DNA of 64,000 bases. Source: Pisolithus tinctorius (lineage: Eukaryota; Basidiomycota; Agaricomycetes; Boletales; Pisolithaceae). This document shows positions 33,244 through 45,673 of this stretch, piece by piece; positions within the stretch are counted from its first letter, which is position 1; every line of letters starts with the position of its first letter. The position numbers were made by a program, and so were the translations under genes. The stretch covers positions 496,001 to 560,000 of the forward strand of contig JANFAH010000041.1 in the NCBI GenBank assembly GCA_024663395.1, in the 5' to 3' direction. The notes beneath the pieces are model-generated. The model saw only the letters and a program-made list of their open reading frames with translations, had not been told where the DNA came from and searched no databases.

Positions 33244-36200
33244 CTACCTTGAAGTACATCCTAGTGTTCTGGCTAAATCCCGATACATCTGGGACTGCCT
33301 AGTCGAATAACATGTGAAACCAGTATTGCCCACTGCCAATGCCTCCATATGCCGGCCGCTCCAGAATTTCTCCTTGTGTAAGAAGAATTTCTGTGTCCAC
33401 CTAGTCTCCAGTGTGAGTAACTCTAGCTCTTCTTCCCAGCGATCCCATAGCGCTTTTGTACACAGCCAGTTGACTGGATAAACTGTGGTAATTCAGTCAG
33501 TATTTCACACAAGCCCAATTGATCTGCCTACATTCCAACATCCTGTCATTCATGGCAGAATCCTGGGGAAGGTCCACGGTCCGAAACCAGGCCAGAGTGT
33601 CGTTGCAATGACCTCTTGCATTTGGGTCTGCAATTGCAGCACTCACAGTCAGGTCTGCCCTATTCAATTCTTGGTACTTGCCAAGAATGTCCTCCCCAGC
33701 CCCCAGTGCAATAAGTTGCTTTCGGCACTGGTGATAGATGGCGGCATGCCGCTGAACCATTGCCTCTGCATTTGGATATCCAGCCCCATGCCCGGGTTGT
33801 CATTTTGTAGTTCCCTCCTTTCCAGACATCTGTATGAAATATCATGGCCTTGTCCACAAGGGCCAGACACAATTCACGCAATGCATCATTTGCCTGGCCC
33901 TGTCTCAGATGTATTTCCTGTTCCACAAGACTGCCGAGGCCCATGTCATGGAAATACTGTACTCCGATATATGATGGCAGTGGAACATTGCTGACCTCCT
34001 GGTGACCAGGATGATCAGGGAGGAATGGATCATCAGTTTTGTGTGTACTGTCCCCATTGAATGGGGCTATACTTCTGGGCCTTTGCCTGGGGTTAACTTG
34101 CCAGTCATTTCCGATGAACTGGGCTGCTCCATGTACTAGTGCATCAATCTGTGGTTGCACCTGGCCTTGCTGGCACAAAATCGACAACCGGTCTGCCTCT
34201 GTTGCCCTGGCATCCATCTGTCGTGTATCCATAGCAAGCACTATTTGAGCCTGCTCAACCTTTAATGCCTGTGCAATCCAAGTAGCTGAACCACATGAGC
34301 TGCTGAATGAATGGTCATTATGGATTAGGTCAATCTCAATGGCTTTCATGGTGGGTGCTACCATGATGTATGTAAGTTATGGGTCAGATGATACAGTTGG
34401 CCCCTTTACCCGTCTCCAGCCAGACTTCATACATGTCCATGGCCTGCAGCATATTCTGCTGGCATGACTGTGCCTCAAGTTCTTGTTCCACCCATAACCG
34501 ATGCAAGCCATCCGGTACCTTGCTATCCAACTCATTGAATTTATCTTGGATTGTTGCTAATGACTGCTTGGCAACCTTGAACTTCCATTTCAATGCTGAT
34601 GCTATGTGCAAGTAATCAAGCGGTGGTCAACCAGGTACTGTGATGATGTATGCATCTGTATCATTTTGAGGAAGTTACTATCATTCATTTGGAAGTCCAG
34701 CGACTCCTGACGATGTGCTGTCGCCATTCCCCAGGCTGATGGTGAGGTTATGTTGAGAGAAGACCAGAGGGTCTCCATGATTTCACCGTCCACCCAGCTG
34801 GCACCTGGAATAAAGTTTGGAGCATATCTGGTGAAGCACTCTGTCTGATGGCCATGGACATGCTATAGTCCAATGCTGGGCTGAATCTGTAATCTGGAAG
34901 GCAGAGAGAGATATCTATTTTCCTCAAGCCAGCGGGCCAAGTTCTTGCTATACTGACAATTGATGTCATAAAAGGTTATGACTGGTTGCCAGGGGTCCAA
35001 TCCATGGTGCGTGGCATGGACCAGAGCATAATCCATATTGACCTGCCTGCTATATTGTAAGTCATGACCAGGGACTATGAATTGGTGTGTACTGCTCTCC
35101 CTTCTGAAAGTCGACCATTGCATGAGGTACAAAACAGCCGTGCCTCGCACAGGCACATCCACCAATCCCAGTTGATTCCAACTTATTCCTTTGTGCATTT
35201 GCTTGATTAACAGCCCGGTGGTTATTGCAGTCAGATTTCTGCACAACGCAATCAGTCCGGTGCCTTTGGAGAGATCATGGTGCACCAACTTCTATTCAAT
35301 TTACGGTCCCGGTCAAATATTCCTTGTATGGAGCCAATGTGACCATGAAGCCACTTCCATCCATGAGCCAGACCTCTTCAGCAGCATTCTTGGGCAGCAT
35401 ATGCTTGGCCTTGAAGTTGCCATCCATTACAAAGGTCCTAGCAGACCGCCAGCTACACAAGTCAGGCTAACAATGCCTTTGCAATAATGAATAGAATACG
35501 GACTCAGAGCAGTTCCCTATACCTATTCTTTGACCGGCATGAGCGATGTGGCATATGGTAGGCCAGGGGTGATTGCACTCACTGGCACTAGGTGAGGAAA
35601 CACGCTTGAGGTGACTCTCTGAAGTTTGCTATAATAGTTCATGGTGGAGGTTCCACATTCAACATTGTCCCTGATGAAGTCTTCCAGCACCTGGAAGGTG
35701 AAAGCTGTCCTTGGTGCCTTAGTCATAGCCAGGAATAGGCCAGCCATGGTAAGCTGAAGATGTGAATCCTCAGACCCAGGGCAGTTGCAATACTGCACAT
35801 TGCAAAAGTGCACACTGCCAGTGTCCACAGCTGTCAGATAGTTTCTATCATCTGGTGGGTTGAGATGTGCCAGTTGTTGACTCTCCTTGATGTCCTCCCA
35901 CTCATCATCTACATGGCTGGCAGCATCCTCCCAAGAACCTTCTCCTGCTGGGCATCCAGAACTCACCAGCTGTAGAGTGAAGTCTTCAAAGAATCTTCCA
36001 TTCCATTTTTGTACCCGATGGAATGGTCTGAGCTTGTGTTGCTTGATGCAACATGTTTTACAAGACAGTGGGCGATGCGCACAGTCCATGCATCTATATG
36101 GTGCCCCTTCTGCTTTACACACAAAACAAGCCATGACATCGGGCGGGGCCTCCATGTCCAGGAGCACAGACAGGTATCTACTCTTATAGGGCAGCCACTC

Positions 36201-36560
36201 TTCCAGATAATTGTTCTGTAATACCGTAAGGCACACATTGCCAGCACCGGGATGTTTGATAATGCACACCTGGCTTTTTGGAATTCTTGATGTCCTCAGT
36301 GGTGATGCATCATCCATGTAGCAATATAGGTCAGCACCATTACCCTGAACTAAATTGGGTTCCTGGATGCTCGAAGATCCTGCCCTAGTAGGTGATTCGT
36401 TGCTTTGGCTGGTTGCATATCTTGCCTTCTTTCTCAGAGTAAACTTGACCATCTTTTCTTTGGATCCCCTGGTTGTTTTCACCTTTTTCCAAGTGACATG
36501 GGTTACCAGGGTGGCCGCTGCAGCTCGGGCGATTTGTGACTTGCCCATGTCTAGTATCAA
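33244..36560 (-). CDS. KDZ-type transposase (Kyakuja-Dileera-Zisupton), one premature TAG
   Basis: KDZ proteins are the transposases of large DNA transposons abundant in agaricomycetes. The N-terminal ORF (36560-35523) has a basic start, then the cysteine cluster CFVCKAEGAPYRCMDCAHR, LSCKTCCIKQHKLRPFHRVQ, KWNGRFFEDFTLQLVSSGCP and QYCNCPG. Next come the KDZ core GIGGCACARHGCFVPHAMVD, FQKGEQ spliced (intron about 35110-35060) to QVNMDYAL, then TFYDINCQYSKNLARWLEEN. At 34865-34863 a TAG interrupts before HVHGHQTECFTRYAPNFIPG and WVDGEIMETLWSSLN. Later exons hold ALKWKFKVAKQSLA, TWIAQALKVEQAQIVLAMDT, GLGSLVEQEIHLRQGQANDA and ALRELCLALVDKAMIFHTDV, ending about 33244. Apart from the TAG and possible small shifts, most of the gene reads through. 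Its TIRs were not located. Confidence 0.88.
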
Positions 36561-36931
36561 GTCCTTGCAGGATGTCTGCAGGCCTCAGCCACACATGCCT
36601 CATTGTGATGCCTGGCAGGACTATGATTTGAGTTGGATCTCGGAATCAATGTCAGAAGATCCAATCAGGATCAAACTATACTTTATCTATATATAGTAGC
36701 AGACTGGATGATAGATGAATTGGCTTACCATGTTTGGCCATGGTACTGATCAACTGGAACAAGACCATACTAACAATGGGTATGTATCATGACCGGAACA
36801 TTACTCAGCCCCTGGAACTTTATTCAAGAATGGGTGACAGTAACTATGAGGAACAGACTCCAAATTTTCTTTCAACAGAGGGTAACATTACCTGGGACTA
36901 ACCAACCCCAACACCTTCTCCAACATTCAGA
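36561..36931. other. Divergent spacer between the KDZ gene and the plus-strand gene
   Basis: About 370 bp separate the KDZ start (36560) from the next plus-strand start (36932). It contains a TATCTATATATAGTAG stretch near 36,690. It is likely to carry both promoters. Confidence 0.4.
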
Positions 36932-38800
36932 ATGGCCAGCAGCGATCACAGTACTAATTGTGTTAATACCTCAGATGAGGACTTTTCCTCCAATGAGGAA
37001 TCTAGCTCGGATAGCACGGAGACAGCAAAATCTGCACTGGGAAAGCTGAGACCAGATGAACTTCAAATCCTCCAAGATGGTCTAAAGGATTGGAAGGAAG
37101 CTGACACAAACAAAAGGGCCTCGCTGATAGAGGGCATGCGGAACAAAATCAAGTGGCTGGATGCCAACAAGAGCCTCAAACAAAATGAATGGAATAGAAA
37201 ATGGATGGCAAGCTTGATGGTTTTGATGTGCTTGCAGTGGTGTTAAGTATACTTTACAGGCCATCAAGAACTGGATGTATAACAACAGTCCGTCCTGGGC
37301 ACAGAAGGCCTTGGTCAAGTATGGCTCCAAATGGACAGCCCTAAAGGTGATCAAGCTGCAGTGTAAGAAGGATATCCAGCAAGTACTTGTGAAGGCTGGA
37401 ATACAGCCCAGGATGTCGGCTATGATCAAACACTATCAGCCGGCTGTTCAGAAGGTAGTCCAGTCATTGACCAAGGCTGAATTGGACCAGGCAGCCCATT
37501 TGGCGAAAGAGTGGAACGAGGGAAAGCCTCCACCTGAAGCCCAGGCAGAGTAAGCATCCAAGTTCTCCCATGGGCAATACTAACTTAAATGCAGGGCCCC
37601 AACAAGTAAGGGCCAAAAGTATGCAAAACAGTTTGTGTACGACATGTGGAAGCAGTGTGGGATGAGAGTGGTGATCATGTCGGCATGGAAGGATAAGGAT
37701 GGCGGAGTGATGGTTGGAGTGTGAGTGCTTTCCTGACAGGCTTTGCCATATCTGACCAGTGTAGGAATGACTTCAATGACGAGCTGGGCGATGGAGAGCT
37801 CTATTCGGATTGGGAAGACCTTCATGGAAAGTGGTCAGCCTATGCAAAGAAGGCCTTTGGGGCCAATGGTACGGAGGATGGCAGCGGAGAGGATGAGGCT
37901 GGTCAAACCACAGTAAAAGCATGGAAAGGAAAAAAGTGGTCTCAATTCTCCCTGTCCACCAATGATGATGGCACGCCCATTCTTCCAAATCTCTTGGACT
38001 TAGGGACACCAGAATTAAAGGACATCATGAGGGTGTTCATAACCAGCCATTATTGTATGTGCCAATTTCCATGGTCGATGAGTTACTAACATCTAAACAC
38101 AGGCTTGGCTTGTGGGAAGACGAATGCCAGTGTACCTTGGGCTGCAATAGCTGGCAACCAGGCATCCTATGTGTCTTCCAAGTATCTGTTGGAACATAAA
38201 GTGCCCCTGTGGTACTTGACCACTGTGCGATGTTTTGGCTGCTTACATAAGCTGAAATAGCGCACCTACTTGTAGTATTTGCTACTAGTATTCCCTCAGT
38301 ATTTTGTTCACTACTGAGGGTAAGTCTGTTTATATTACAAGTATTCTACTATACTGACATCCTGTAGTAGCCTACAGGTACATTAATACACTCAGTAGTT
38401 TGTTCACTACTGAGGTAGCCTACAGATATTTCTACAGTATCTTCCTCCCAGTATCCCATTCAAAGAACCCACCAGGCTGACACATCATGAACTAATTGAA
38501 ACCTTGGAGTTCTGGAAGGAGCGACAGCGGGAGCACCCAGAAGATGTCTTCCAGTTCTGAAGGTGGAGATCTCAGGATGGTTCCCTGGAGGAGCTGGTCT
38601 CCAAACACCAATGCTGGTCAGACAAAGCCAAAGGGAAGAGACCCTGGACAGAAGGTGAGGTCATGATCAATTTGGATATACATAACTGATCACGCATTAA
38701 GCCAATTCCGTTGATGGCTCCGACTATGGACATCACTGGGAGGAGGAACCAGCTCCTCCCACAAAACCTTCCACCAAACGGCAACGGATAGATGGTATGT
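36932..38800 (+). pseudogene. Conserved agaricomycete hypothetical gene, split by a solo LTR
   Basis: Segments in order: an acidic start (MASSDHSTNCVNTSDEDFSS), ALGKLRPDELQILQDGLKDW, an intron with probable GC donor at about 37210, AIKNWMYNNSPSWAQKALVK, YGSKWTALKVIKLQCKKDIQ, ELDQAAHLAKEWNEGKPPPE, KYAKQFVYDMWKQCGMRVVI, an intron, FNDELGDGELYSDWEDLHG, ILPNLLDLGTPELKDIMRVF, CGKTNASVPWAAIAGNQASY. The frame is then cut by the LTR at 38187-38436 and resumes with FKEPTRLTHHELIETLEFWK until TGA 38558-38560. The function is unknown. The family seems to travel with KDZ-type regions, which is my impression rather than something shown here. Confidence 0.6.
38187..38436. mobile_element. Solo LTR A1 with 5-bp target duplication GTATC
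   Basis: Starts TGTTGGAACATAAAG and ends ATATTTCTACA (TG...CA). It is flanked by GTATC at 38182-38186 and 38437-38441. It is 250 bp, with an internal duplication of about 48 bp relative to the copy at 43838. It sits inside the reading frame of the preceding gene, and removing LTR plus one TSD restores the frame. Confidence 0.92.
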
Positions 38801-40193
38801 CAGAGCTGGTCAGATTTTTTACTGGTAACCCTAACATGACCTTGGAATTGTGTGCTGAAGATCATCCCACTGGAACATCCAATGCACAGGAGGACAACAG
38901 ATGGCGGAAGCAGTCCACATCAGACTGGCACAACATGGCTACTGCATACCCCAAGCCAGCTGGTAAGTGGTATCCGGTGACAATGAATATTGCTGATAGA
39001 ATTGTATCAGACATTCATGCCAATGATGGTGTCAATTCAACTGCAAGGAAGCCCAAGCCCAAGCCAAGAATCAGATCCAATGGTCGGTTTCCATGCACAC
39101 TTGGTTAATCCTCTCATTACAGCATTCTACAGCAGCCCAGAATGATAAGAGGGTCATATCACCTAATGATGGTAGGTATACATCCATAACACAGTTACAC
39201 ATGCTTATCTATGTCAGGAGTTGATCTGGTGGGTAGGAATTTGAATGCCAGGCCTAGAGGCTGTGCGATGGACAGGGAAGATAGACTGTTGGATCAAGCA
39301 GAAGAGGATGGTGTGGCTTGTCGCCCAGAGCAGAATCGTAGGCCCCCATGGCAGCCAGATGATAATTATCCTACTCCAACCATGAGGAGGGGAAGGTAGA
39401 ATTGAGGCCAGTACCTAATGTTTTCCTGTAGACTGGCGACCAACATATATGGTGCACAGTGCAGGAATCACCAGTGAATTACCGGCCCCATAGCTACCAT
39501 GTACCGTAACCCACTGTCGCAATCCAATCTGGCCAGTTTGTGCACTTCTCCAATTCCATTCAACATAATGTTCATTGAAATGAGTTAAATATACAAATTA
39601 AAGTTGGTCTGGTTTAAGGTGGTAGCCTACAGCTGCTGGCTCTTCCTCCAGAAGATCTGCTGACTGTTGCCAGAATCTGGTAAGCATGGCATGCCCCTCA
39701 ACATGTGATCACCACTCCCTGGTTGCATCCACCAGGGTATTGGCATAATACCTATATGGGGTGATCAGGTTGGCATCATGTGCGGCATTGATGTCTGGCT
39801 GACGCGCCCCACTCCTAGCCACAATACTGGAGATCCGCCTTGACATTTGAACTGGTAGATGTGTTTAGCTATGGTTGTGTAGGAACTTCTGGACTTATGC
39901 TCGGTTTGTGGAGTATCAACTCTGGGCTGTATGGCAAACTCCTGGGAGACTGTGAAAAGCTCTGAATGTGACAACGGGATTGGCACTGGTGATGGGGATC
40001 TAGCCAGCGGTATCGATGTGGAGCTGAATGATGCAGGAGCGTCTGAAAGGTCCATAGGTTGATGAGGACCAGGGAAATTGCCGCTGGGGGATGTGAATGT
40101 TGTTGGGCTGGGAACCGGGATAGGGTTGTGATGGGCTGGTGACACAGATGCAGTCAAGGACCAAAATTGGGGCTCATGCAATCGGATGAACGG
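38590..40193. other. Fragments of plus-strand coding DNA and unassigned spacer
   Basis: ORFs 38797-39108 (GNPNMTLELCAEDHPTGTSN, KPKPKPRIRSNG) and 39211-39399 (GVDLVGRNLNARPRGCAMD) look like possible downstream exons of the preceding gene, with introns between them. A minus-strand Ser/Pro-rich ORF covers 40181-39765. No family is recognised. Confidence 0.3.
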
Positions 40194-40673
40194 TCATGAT
40201 GATTGGCCAGCTGCTTGAGTTGGGTAGATGTAAGCTGATGATCTTGTAGCAGCAGGCGACTGAAATGCCAGTTCTTGTAAAGGACTGACTGGTGGGGACT
40301 GAAATGGTGGGGGCGACCCCCAAGGCGGCTTGTGCAATGGAGTACCTGGAGCAACAGGCAGTGGTGATTTGTCCCATGCTGGCTCAAGTAACAGGGTGCT
40401 GTCAGAGAGGCATGTTGATATGGAGTCCCAAGGAGGCTCAACCAATGGGCTGCTAGGGGAGGGAGACAGTGCAAATGACTCCCATGCTGGCTCTATCAAA
40501 GGTGATCTGGGGGAACCAGAGGACTGGAAGGAGGGTTCTGGTCCAGTTGTGCATGTTGTTTGAGCTGGGGACAGCTTGAAAGGTGGCTCCTGTAATGGGG
40601 ATGATGGCATGTCTGGCAGGTCATCTTCAGTAAGCATTTCCTCATCCTCATCAAGAGATGTGAGCCGCTGCAT
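40194..40673 (-). CDS. Hypothetical Pro-rich repeat protein
   Basis: 159 codons on the minus strand starting MQRLTSLDEDEEMLTEDDLP. It then has five or six imperfect repeats of about 20 residues: SPLIEPAWES, SPLVEPPWDS, TLLLEPAWDK, TPLHKPPWGS and SPLQELAFQS. It is probably disordered. It may be one exon of a longer gene. No known family. Confidence 0.4.
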   Translation of the reverse strand: MQRLTSLDEDEEMLTEDDLPDMPSSPLQEPPFKLSPAQTTCTTGPEPSFQSSGSPRSPLIEPAWESFALSPSPSSPLVEPPWDSISTCLSDSTLLLEPAWDKSPLPVAPGTPLHKPPWGSPPPFQSPPVSPLQELAFQSPAATRSSAYIYPTQAAGQSS

Positions 40674-41040
40674 ATCATGGCATGACGGAATTACTGCACA
40701 CAGTCATTAGAAGTAATGGTCCTTGGACCAGCTGACTTACAGAGTTTATCTGGACTGCCGGAACTGAATCTAACATTTCTGGGAGCCATATGAAAGTTGG
40801 AAACGCTGCAGGCGCCGTGGGGATTACACCAATGTTTGAGAATGATTTTGGTACCAGTGATAAGATTGTATTACACAATATTTTTTCACCAGTACATTGA
40901 ATATTGTAAATCACAGCATCACCAGAGTGAGCATTTGTATTGTGCTTATGTAAGCCTGTTGAATGGTGTATGCTAGCCGGCGAATTCACCACACCACTCA
41001 AGCACCCACCACCTGCACACCTAAGGTTTAACAGCACTAT

Positions 41041-42802
41041 GTCTACCCCCAACACCAGCACCTTCATCCCAGCACAATCAACAGACAACATCCAGCTGGT
41101 CATCACCACTGAAAATGCCAAGCAGATGGGTCAAGGAGGCTGCCAGGCTTACAATGCAGGCACTAAGAGGGCTTTGGGGCCAGGACGGTACCCACTGGCA
41201 CAAAGTGGCTCAGCTTGTGTGGGCCCAGCTGGTAAGTGAAATCGCAGCCATGATATCCATTCCTGACATCTATGTAGGGAATGGTCTGCATGGTTGTTGA
41301 ACATCTACCCCTGGCATTCAAGATCCCTCCGCATCTTATTGCTATCGATATGCACATGGTTGACCTGGCAATAATCTTTGTGATGCAGACATGGCCCCCT
41401 TTCAACCAGATGATGACAGCATGAGAGGCTGATGTGAAGGATCATCCATGGTATCGCCTTCATCACCAGCCTAAATCTCACCCATATTACAAGGTCATGG
41501 AGCAACTTACTGGGCCTTCATCCAGGGCTGAGCACCAGGCACAGCCGGTGGATAAGGGGAAGGGGAAAGAGTTGGGTATGGATGAGGCTCAAGGGATTGG
41601 ACTTCCAGGTGAGCACTAATTCTGACAATGGCAGTTGGGTAGACCACTAACCCAGGATCCGAACATGCACCCACAGACACTACAGCTAAGACCACTGGAA
41701 TTGCAATTCAGAAGCTGGGAAATGAAGAGGATCAGAACAGGGAGAAGGCATGGGGCCATAGCCAGTCAAGATGTGGCCAGCCAGCAGCCAAGCCAGTCAA
41801 TGCCAGTGATCAGACCAGTAGAGGCCAGAGCCAGTCAAGGAGACCAACAAAGAAGGCAAAACCAGCAGTTGATGAGGATGTGCAGGACCGGCGAGACATC
41901 AACAACCCTCCCGAGTCTTGGGAGGTAGTGCCAGAAGCTGAGCGGTGTGTGAGATGCCAGGACAGGAGTTGGCCATGTACAGTGCTAGCTGGCAGGGCAT
42001 GCTGGCGATGCCACTGTATGAAATACTCATGCAGCTTGTTCAAGGGGAGGGGAGACAAGTCCAAGATGCAGCGAAAAGCCTCCCAATCAAGGCCTTGCCA
42101 GCAATGATCCCCAGAAGATACCGCCAGCCTTCCCACCACTTCAACGCTTGCTGCGCCAGCTCCATTGACCAGTCGATGAACCAAACATCAAAGGGCACCA
42201 AGCCGAAACCGATCTGCCAGTCCATCCAAAGTAACAAGCCGTCATTCGTCACCTGGCCCATGGACTGGCCGCCCCAGTAAGTTATTCACAGTCCTACATT
42301 TTTGGCTAATTGGTTGAACTAATATTTCTATTGAGTAGTGGAAATTATTACTCCATCATGGCTATCCCAGTCATGGTCTTGTGCAAGAAGGGTTGCAACA
42401 GACCCACCCATCACTCCAGCGCCAACTACTACAACCAGTGCCGATGATCTGTGCCATTGTGACCAGTATCAGGAAGAGGTTACTGTCCTCAAGCGGGAGA
42501 ATGCTGACATGAGGCAGGAGATTGAAGTAGCCTGTACTGAGCTTGCTGCTCTCCATTGGGTGGTAGATGCCATCTGTAATCACCTATTCCTGGCCCCAGA
42601 CATGCTTAACTGTCCTCTGGTCCCATTTCACACTACATCCAACCCTACACCGGTACCTCACATGCCGGTCATGGTGGAACTTGGCACTGCCACCGGTGTT
42701 GTAGAGGTTCAATCATCCCAAAGCGGCTCAAGACAGGAGTCCACTGAACCCCCCCCCTGGCTTCATTCAAGGGAGGTGCTGGCTTGGAAGTACCTCCTTT
42801 GA
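41041..42802 (+). CDS. Hypothetical protein with Cys cluster and coiled coil (TE-associated type)
   Basis: A plus-strand series of likely exons. One carries ERCVRCQDRSWPCTVLAGRA and CWRCHCMKYSCS, a C-x2-C...C...C-x2-C...C pattern that could bind zinc, similar in spacing to cysteine clusters seen in agaricomycete transposon-linked proteins. A later one (42338-42802) has CHCDQYQEEVTVLKRENADM followed by RQEIEVACTELAALHW, a strong leucine-zipper coiled coil. The start (MSTPNTSTFIPAQST) and exon joins are uncertain. A DNA-binding role is possible but not shown. Confidence 0.4.
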
Positions 42803-43439
42803 ATGTTGAACCTGTGCATGGACCTGCTGGAGGTCTGGCAATATCTATTACTCCACCACTACCAGCAGTCAGATCAGCACCTGGACAGGAAGGTAGGATG
42901 GAGGTTGACTAACTTTAATGTACTTGTCATTTAGCAATCTATTCGTGTTTTTTTGTCTTTGTACTTGTACTTGGTTAGCTGCAGAAATATATTCTATATT
43001 GTCAAAATGTGATCTCCAGGAAGAAGTAGCTACCCCTGCTGGTAGTTGTTACTGCATGATTCAGATACTGGAAAACCAATCTGGTACAGTGATGTCTGTA
43101 CCAGGGCTGTGGTGTGACAAGTGCTAAGGGCCAATGGAGTCATGGTTCACCTAGATGATTGAATGATGACTGGCTGGCATAACTCAATTTTTTTTTCTGT
43201 ATAGCATGATGGTGGCTTTCATGGTATTGTTCTGGCTTGCTGGAGGCTGTAAGGCACTGAATTCACAGTTTAAATGTACTGGGTAGTTGGCTAGTCTTCT
43301 GGTCATTACCAGAGCCACCATTGTGGTAATACATGCATCTCTGGCATGGTACTGGTACCAGTACGTACATACACTGTGGACCTGCTCCTGGGAGGTCAGG
43401 CAGGTCAGGCATGGTATGGTATAATTTCTGGGTGGGCCT
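42803..43439. other. Unassigned spacer
   Basis: No supported gene; short ORFs only. Confidence 0.3.
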
Positions 43440-44900
43440 CCATGGCATTGGTGCCAGGACAGCTTGACTGATGGCCTCATGTTATTGGGGGATGTGCCAG
43501 AACTCATTACAATGGTGCTGTGACAGCCTGCATGATGGCCTCATGGCATTGGGGATGTGCCAGAACATATAGCATAGGTGCCAGCAAGGCTTCCAAGGTA
43601 TTGGTGTTGTGCTGGAACACATTACAATGGTGCTGGGATGGCTTACATGATGGATGCATTGAATTGGGGATATGCCGGAATACATGGAACCAGTGCCAGG
43701 GCAGCTTCCATGGCATTGGTGTTGTGCCAGAACACATTACAATGGCATAGGTGCCGGGACGGCTTCCACAGCATTGGTGTTGTGCCGGAACACATTACAA
43801 TGGTGCCAGAATGGCCTGAATGATGGCCGCATGGCATTGTTGGAACATAAAGTGCCCCTGTGGTACTTGACCACTGTGCGATGTTTTGGCTGATTACATA
43901 AGCTGAAATAGCGCACCTACTTGTAGCATTTTCTACTAGTATTCCCTCAGTAGTTTGTTCACTACCAAGGGTAAGTCTGTTCATATTATGAGTATTCTAC
44001 TATACTGACATCCTGTAGTAGCCTACAGATATTTCTACAGGCATTGGGGATGTGCTGGCACTAATTACAAAGGTGCTGGGATGGCTTGCATGATGGATCC
44101 ATCGCATTGGAGATATGCCAGAATACATAGAACTGGTGCCGGGACAGCCTCCATGGCATTGGGGATGTGCTGGCACTCATTACAAAGGTGCCAGGATGGA
44201 TTGCATGATGGACCCCTGGCATTGGGGATATGCCGGAATACATGGAACTGGTGCTGGGCCGGCCTCCATGGCATTGGTCCGGTGCCGGTACACATTACAA
44301 TGGTGCTGGGATGGCCTGCATGATGGCCCATGGCATTGGTCCAGTGCCGGTACACATTACAATGGTGCTGGGAGGCCTGCATGATGGCCCCATGGCATTG
44401 GGAATGTGCTGGAACACATGGACCTGGTGCTGGTGCCCACTCACAATACATCGGTGCCAGGACAGCTTCCATGATGGCCCCAAGGCAGTGGCATATGCTG
44501 GAGCACATGGCATTGGTGCCAGAATGGCTTCCATGGCATTGGCATTGTGCTGGTTCACATTAAATCAGTGCTGGCCAGGAAGGCTTCCATGGCATTAGTC
44601 CTAGGTTTGTGTTAGCCTAGCTCACATTGCTTTGGTGCTGGGATGCCTTGAATGGCATTGGTATTGGGTCTGCCCATGTGGAATCAATGCCAGGACAGCC
44701 AGCATGGCATTGGTGTTGTGCTGGCCTGCATGGCATTGGTATTGGGCCTATTCATATTGCATTGGTGTTGGCCCAGCTCACATGGCATTTGTCCCAGGAT
44801 GGCCTGCATGGCATTCCTGATGGGCCAGCCCACATGGCAGTGTTGCCAGGATGGCTAGCATGGCATCGGTGTTGGGCCAGTTTGCATGACAGTGCTGCCA
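43440..44900 (+). repeat. Satellite array, unit about 58-60 bp
   Basis: Dozens of imperfect units built on TTCCATGGCATTGGTGTTGT, GCCGGAACACATTACAATGG and TGCTGGGATGGC. The unit spacing is about 57-60 bp. Variation between units is mostly transitions (CCGG to CTGG, CCAG). The array is interrupted by the solo LTR at 43838-44039. Confidence 0.85.
43838..44039. mobile_element. Solo LTR A2 with 5-bp target duplication GGCAT
   Basis: Same family as 38187-38436: starts TGTTGGAACATAAAG and ends ATATTTCTACA. It is flanked by GGCAT at 43833-43837 and 44040-44044. It is 202 bp and lacks the internal duplication of the other copy. Confidence 0.93.
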
Positions 44901-45673
44901 GGGGTGAACTCAGGGGCTGAGCCCATCCATACCTTCTGGGGACACCCAACTCTGGGCTTACCTGGGACTACTCATATTGCAGTGGCTACACCCTAGTCCC
45001 ACAGCTGGCTTGTACCCCATGATGACAATTCTAACCTCTGCCCAGCCATTCTCTGTAATGACTCCTACTTATGGGCTCAGCTGTATGCTATGGTGACACT
45101 CATTTATTGGGCCTCCCCATAGTCCATGATGACACTTACTCCCCAGCCTTCTTGTAACTGACAATGACAATTCAAACCACAGCTGCACCATTCCTCATGA
45201 CAACATTTCCTCTCAGGCTCAGCTGTACTACATGGTAACACTCATCAGTTGGGCTCTCCCATACTACAAGGTGACAATAGGTTCATGGCTCTCATGTAAC
45301 ACATGTGCACAAGCCATACATGGGCTTGACCTCTGCTGGCCTGTCACCGACGGCCCATTGTCAGCCTCCGCTGACGGTGTCATACAGCCTAACCAGGTGC
45401 ATGGGCTCATTAAGTTTAGAGCTTGTCTACAACGAGAAGAGATCCTTTCTGCAAAACAGACTACACTTGCCATGCATTTCACTCATTAATGCACTGTATT
45501 TACCATGTATGCCTTGGCAGGTATGGGCTGGTTACACTCACACTTGTAACTGTATGTCACAAGTTGTGTCACATTAGTGTGACAAACACCTTGTGCATAA
45601 TGGACTTAATGCATAGATTTTTGGTAGACCCACTATGATGCATTATGAGGTATTCTACTGTAGATGAAGTTAA
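44901..45673. other. Unassigned, weakly repetitive
   Basis: Motifs such as GGCTCAGCTGTAC, CATGGTGACACTCAT and TGATGACA recur irregularly from 45,000 to 45,300. No gene is supported. Confidence 0.35.

Noticed and set aside
43838..44039. MITE with terminal inverted repeats
   Set aside because: The ends are TG...CA without inverted repeats and the flanking duplication is 5 bp, which fits a solo LTR better.
43482..44949. Many ORFs in the 58-60-bp satellite
   Set aside because: Open on both strands in several frames because of the repeat composition; no protein-like conservation.
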